A program made the translations under genes and the position numbers. Positions 63,491 to 64,000 of a DNA stretch of 64,000 nt are shown here, piece by piece. Below the pieces are notes generated by a model. That model saw nothing but the letters and a program-made list of their open reading frames with translations. It made no database searches and was not told the DNA's origin. The stretch covers positions 248,001 through 312,000 of the forward strand of contig DASSSY010000007.1 in NCBI GenBank assembly GCA_035708205.1. Direction: 5' to 3'. Every line of letters starts with the position of its first letter. The stretch's first letter is position 1. The DNA is from DASSSY01 sp035708205 (GTDB taxonomy: Bacteria > Bacteroidota > Bacteroidia > Chitinophagales > Chitinophagaceae).

Positions 63491-64000
63491 GATACCGGCA
63501 ATATTAAATGAGCAATAAACTGATTCCCTATTTCTTTGGTTTCAAAGGTATAATTTTTGGCGTAGTAATAATCCAGCCTTTTCCGGAGATTAGCCAATCC
63601 TATACCGCCCTCGTTATGCAGGCGGTAATCCCTGTCAAAATTATTGGATACGGTCAACTCGATTTGGTCTGCTTTGACCGCCAGTTTAATTTGCACGTTA
63701 GATAGGCTAAACTGAGAATTAACGCCATGCTTAAAAGCATTCTCCACCAAAGGCAAGAGTAAAAAGGGTGGCAATTTAATATATTCATCTATCTGTTCCG
63801 GGAGGTCCACGGTTAACTGCAAATCGTCGGAACGAATGACCTCCAGATCAATAAAATGTTGCAACATGCTGACTTCCTTTTGCAAAGAAATCAATTCTGA
63901 CCGACCTTCATAAAGGGCATAACGCAAAAGGGACGACAGGCCAAAGACAACCTCCGACGCTTTGGCCGACTCCATATTAGTGGTCAGGGCATAAATATTA
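63469..64000 (-). CDS. LytS-type sensor histidine kinase (partial)
   Basis: The C-terminal part of a LytS-family kinase cut by the window end. The visible piece has NIYALTTNMESAKASEVVFGLSSLLRYAL (near the phospho-His helix), then LPPFLLLPLVENAFKHGV (ATP-binding N box) and GGIGLANLRKRLDYYY (G box). The phosphorylated histidine, usually in a QxxPHFLFN motif, would lie just beyond position 64000. The frame is open to the edge. Its stop lies within the regulator gene. Confidence 0.93.
   Translation of the reverse strand, partial: NIYALTTNMESAKASEVVFGLSSLLRYALYEGRSELISLQKEVSMLQHFIDLEVIRSDDLQLTVDLPEQIDEYIKLPPFLLLPLVENAFKHGVNSQFSLSNVQIKLAVKADQIELTVSNNFDRDYRLHNEGGIGLANLRKRLDYYYAKNYTFETKEIGNQFIAHLILPVSCPKSNA

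Noticed and set aside
1..64000. CRISPR array, insertion sequence or rRNA operon
   Set aside because: No regularly spaced repeats, no transposase motifs with terminal repeats and no rRNA signatures were seen by reading both strands.

Overview
The window reads as a chromosomal segment of a Bacteroidota bacterium, most likely of the Chitinophagales/Sphingobacteriales type. The support is GldC, type IX secretion (T9SS) sorting domains, a single-subunit SdhC cytochrome b, an alpha-2-macroglobulin of the Bacteroidota kind, and many copies of the Bacteroidota promoter (TTG or TTTG, about 18-21 nt, then TAnnTTTG) in front of genes. Family-level placement is inference.

Layout. 1-1775: tRNA-Pro(GGG), a strong terminator, and the 3' remnant of a large superfamily-1 helicase. 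1900-10517: an A+T-rich restriction-modification island on the minus strand, in transcription order an XRE regulator, a type III Mod methyltransferase, a second gamma-class N6-adenine methyltransferase, a small PD-(D/E)XK-like protein and a type III Res helicase-nuclease. 10674-15652: sbcDC. 16084-24832: tRNA-Leu(CAA), a 2015-residue alpha-2-macroglobulin, an RlpA-like protein and a DEAD-box RNA helicase. 25094-28010: recN, then an acyl carrier protein and an LpxL-like acyltransferase. 28106-32477: ATP synthase operon atpBEFHA ending in a terminator, with no atpG. 32527-33488: a RES/Xre toxin-antitoxin pair where atpG would be expected. 33561-37882: kdsA, a surface protein, a TlpA-like thioredoxin, pyrE, a Nudix hydrolase and an outer-membrane barrel. 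38106-42011: sdhCAB. 42030-46782: an Ivy-like lipoprotein, a sodium/solute symporter with a previously unlisted 44-residue membrane partner, thiL and recF. 47131-51534: an accessory patch of secreted proteins with two adjacent frameshifted genes. 51807-59259: hppD, pirin, YHS lipoprotein-ribD, a class A penicillin-binding protein and pgk. 59302-64000: a propeller-like secreted protein, gldC, nadA, corA and a LytTR two-component pair cut by the window end.

How they work together. Most of the window is housekeeping (energy, cell wall, cofactors, DNA repair). The accessory content is the R-M island beside a tRNA, the toxin-antitoxin pair after atpA, and the secreted-protein patch. The most promising unusual system is the R-M island, which combines type III Mod and Res with a second methyltransferase and an additional nuclease-like subunit in one tightly coupled operon. 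Other items worth checking are the small membrane peptide overlapping the symporter start, the acyltransferase lacking its catalytic acid, the terminator-promoter overlap before pgk, and operator-like repeats before the toxin-antitoxin pair. All family assignments are from reading motifs; no database search was run.
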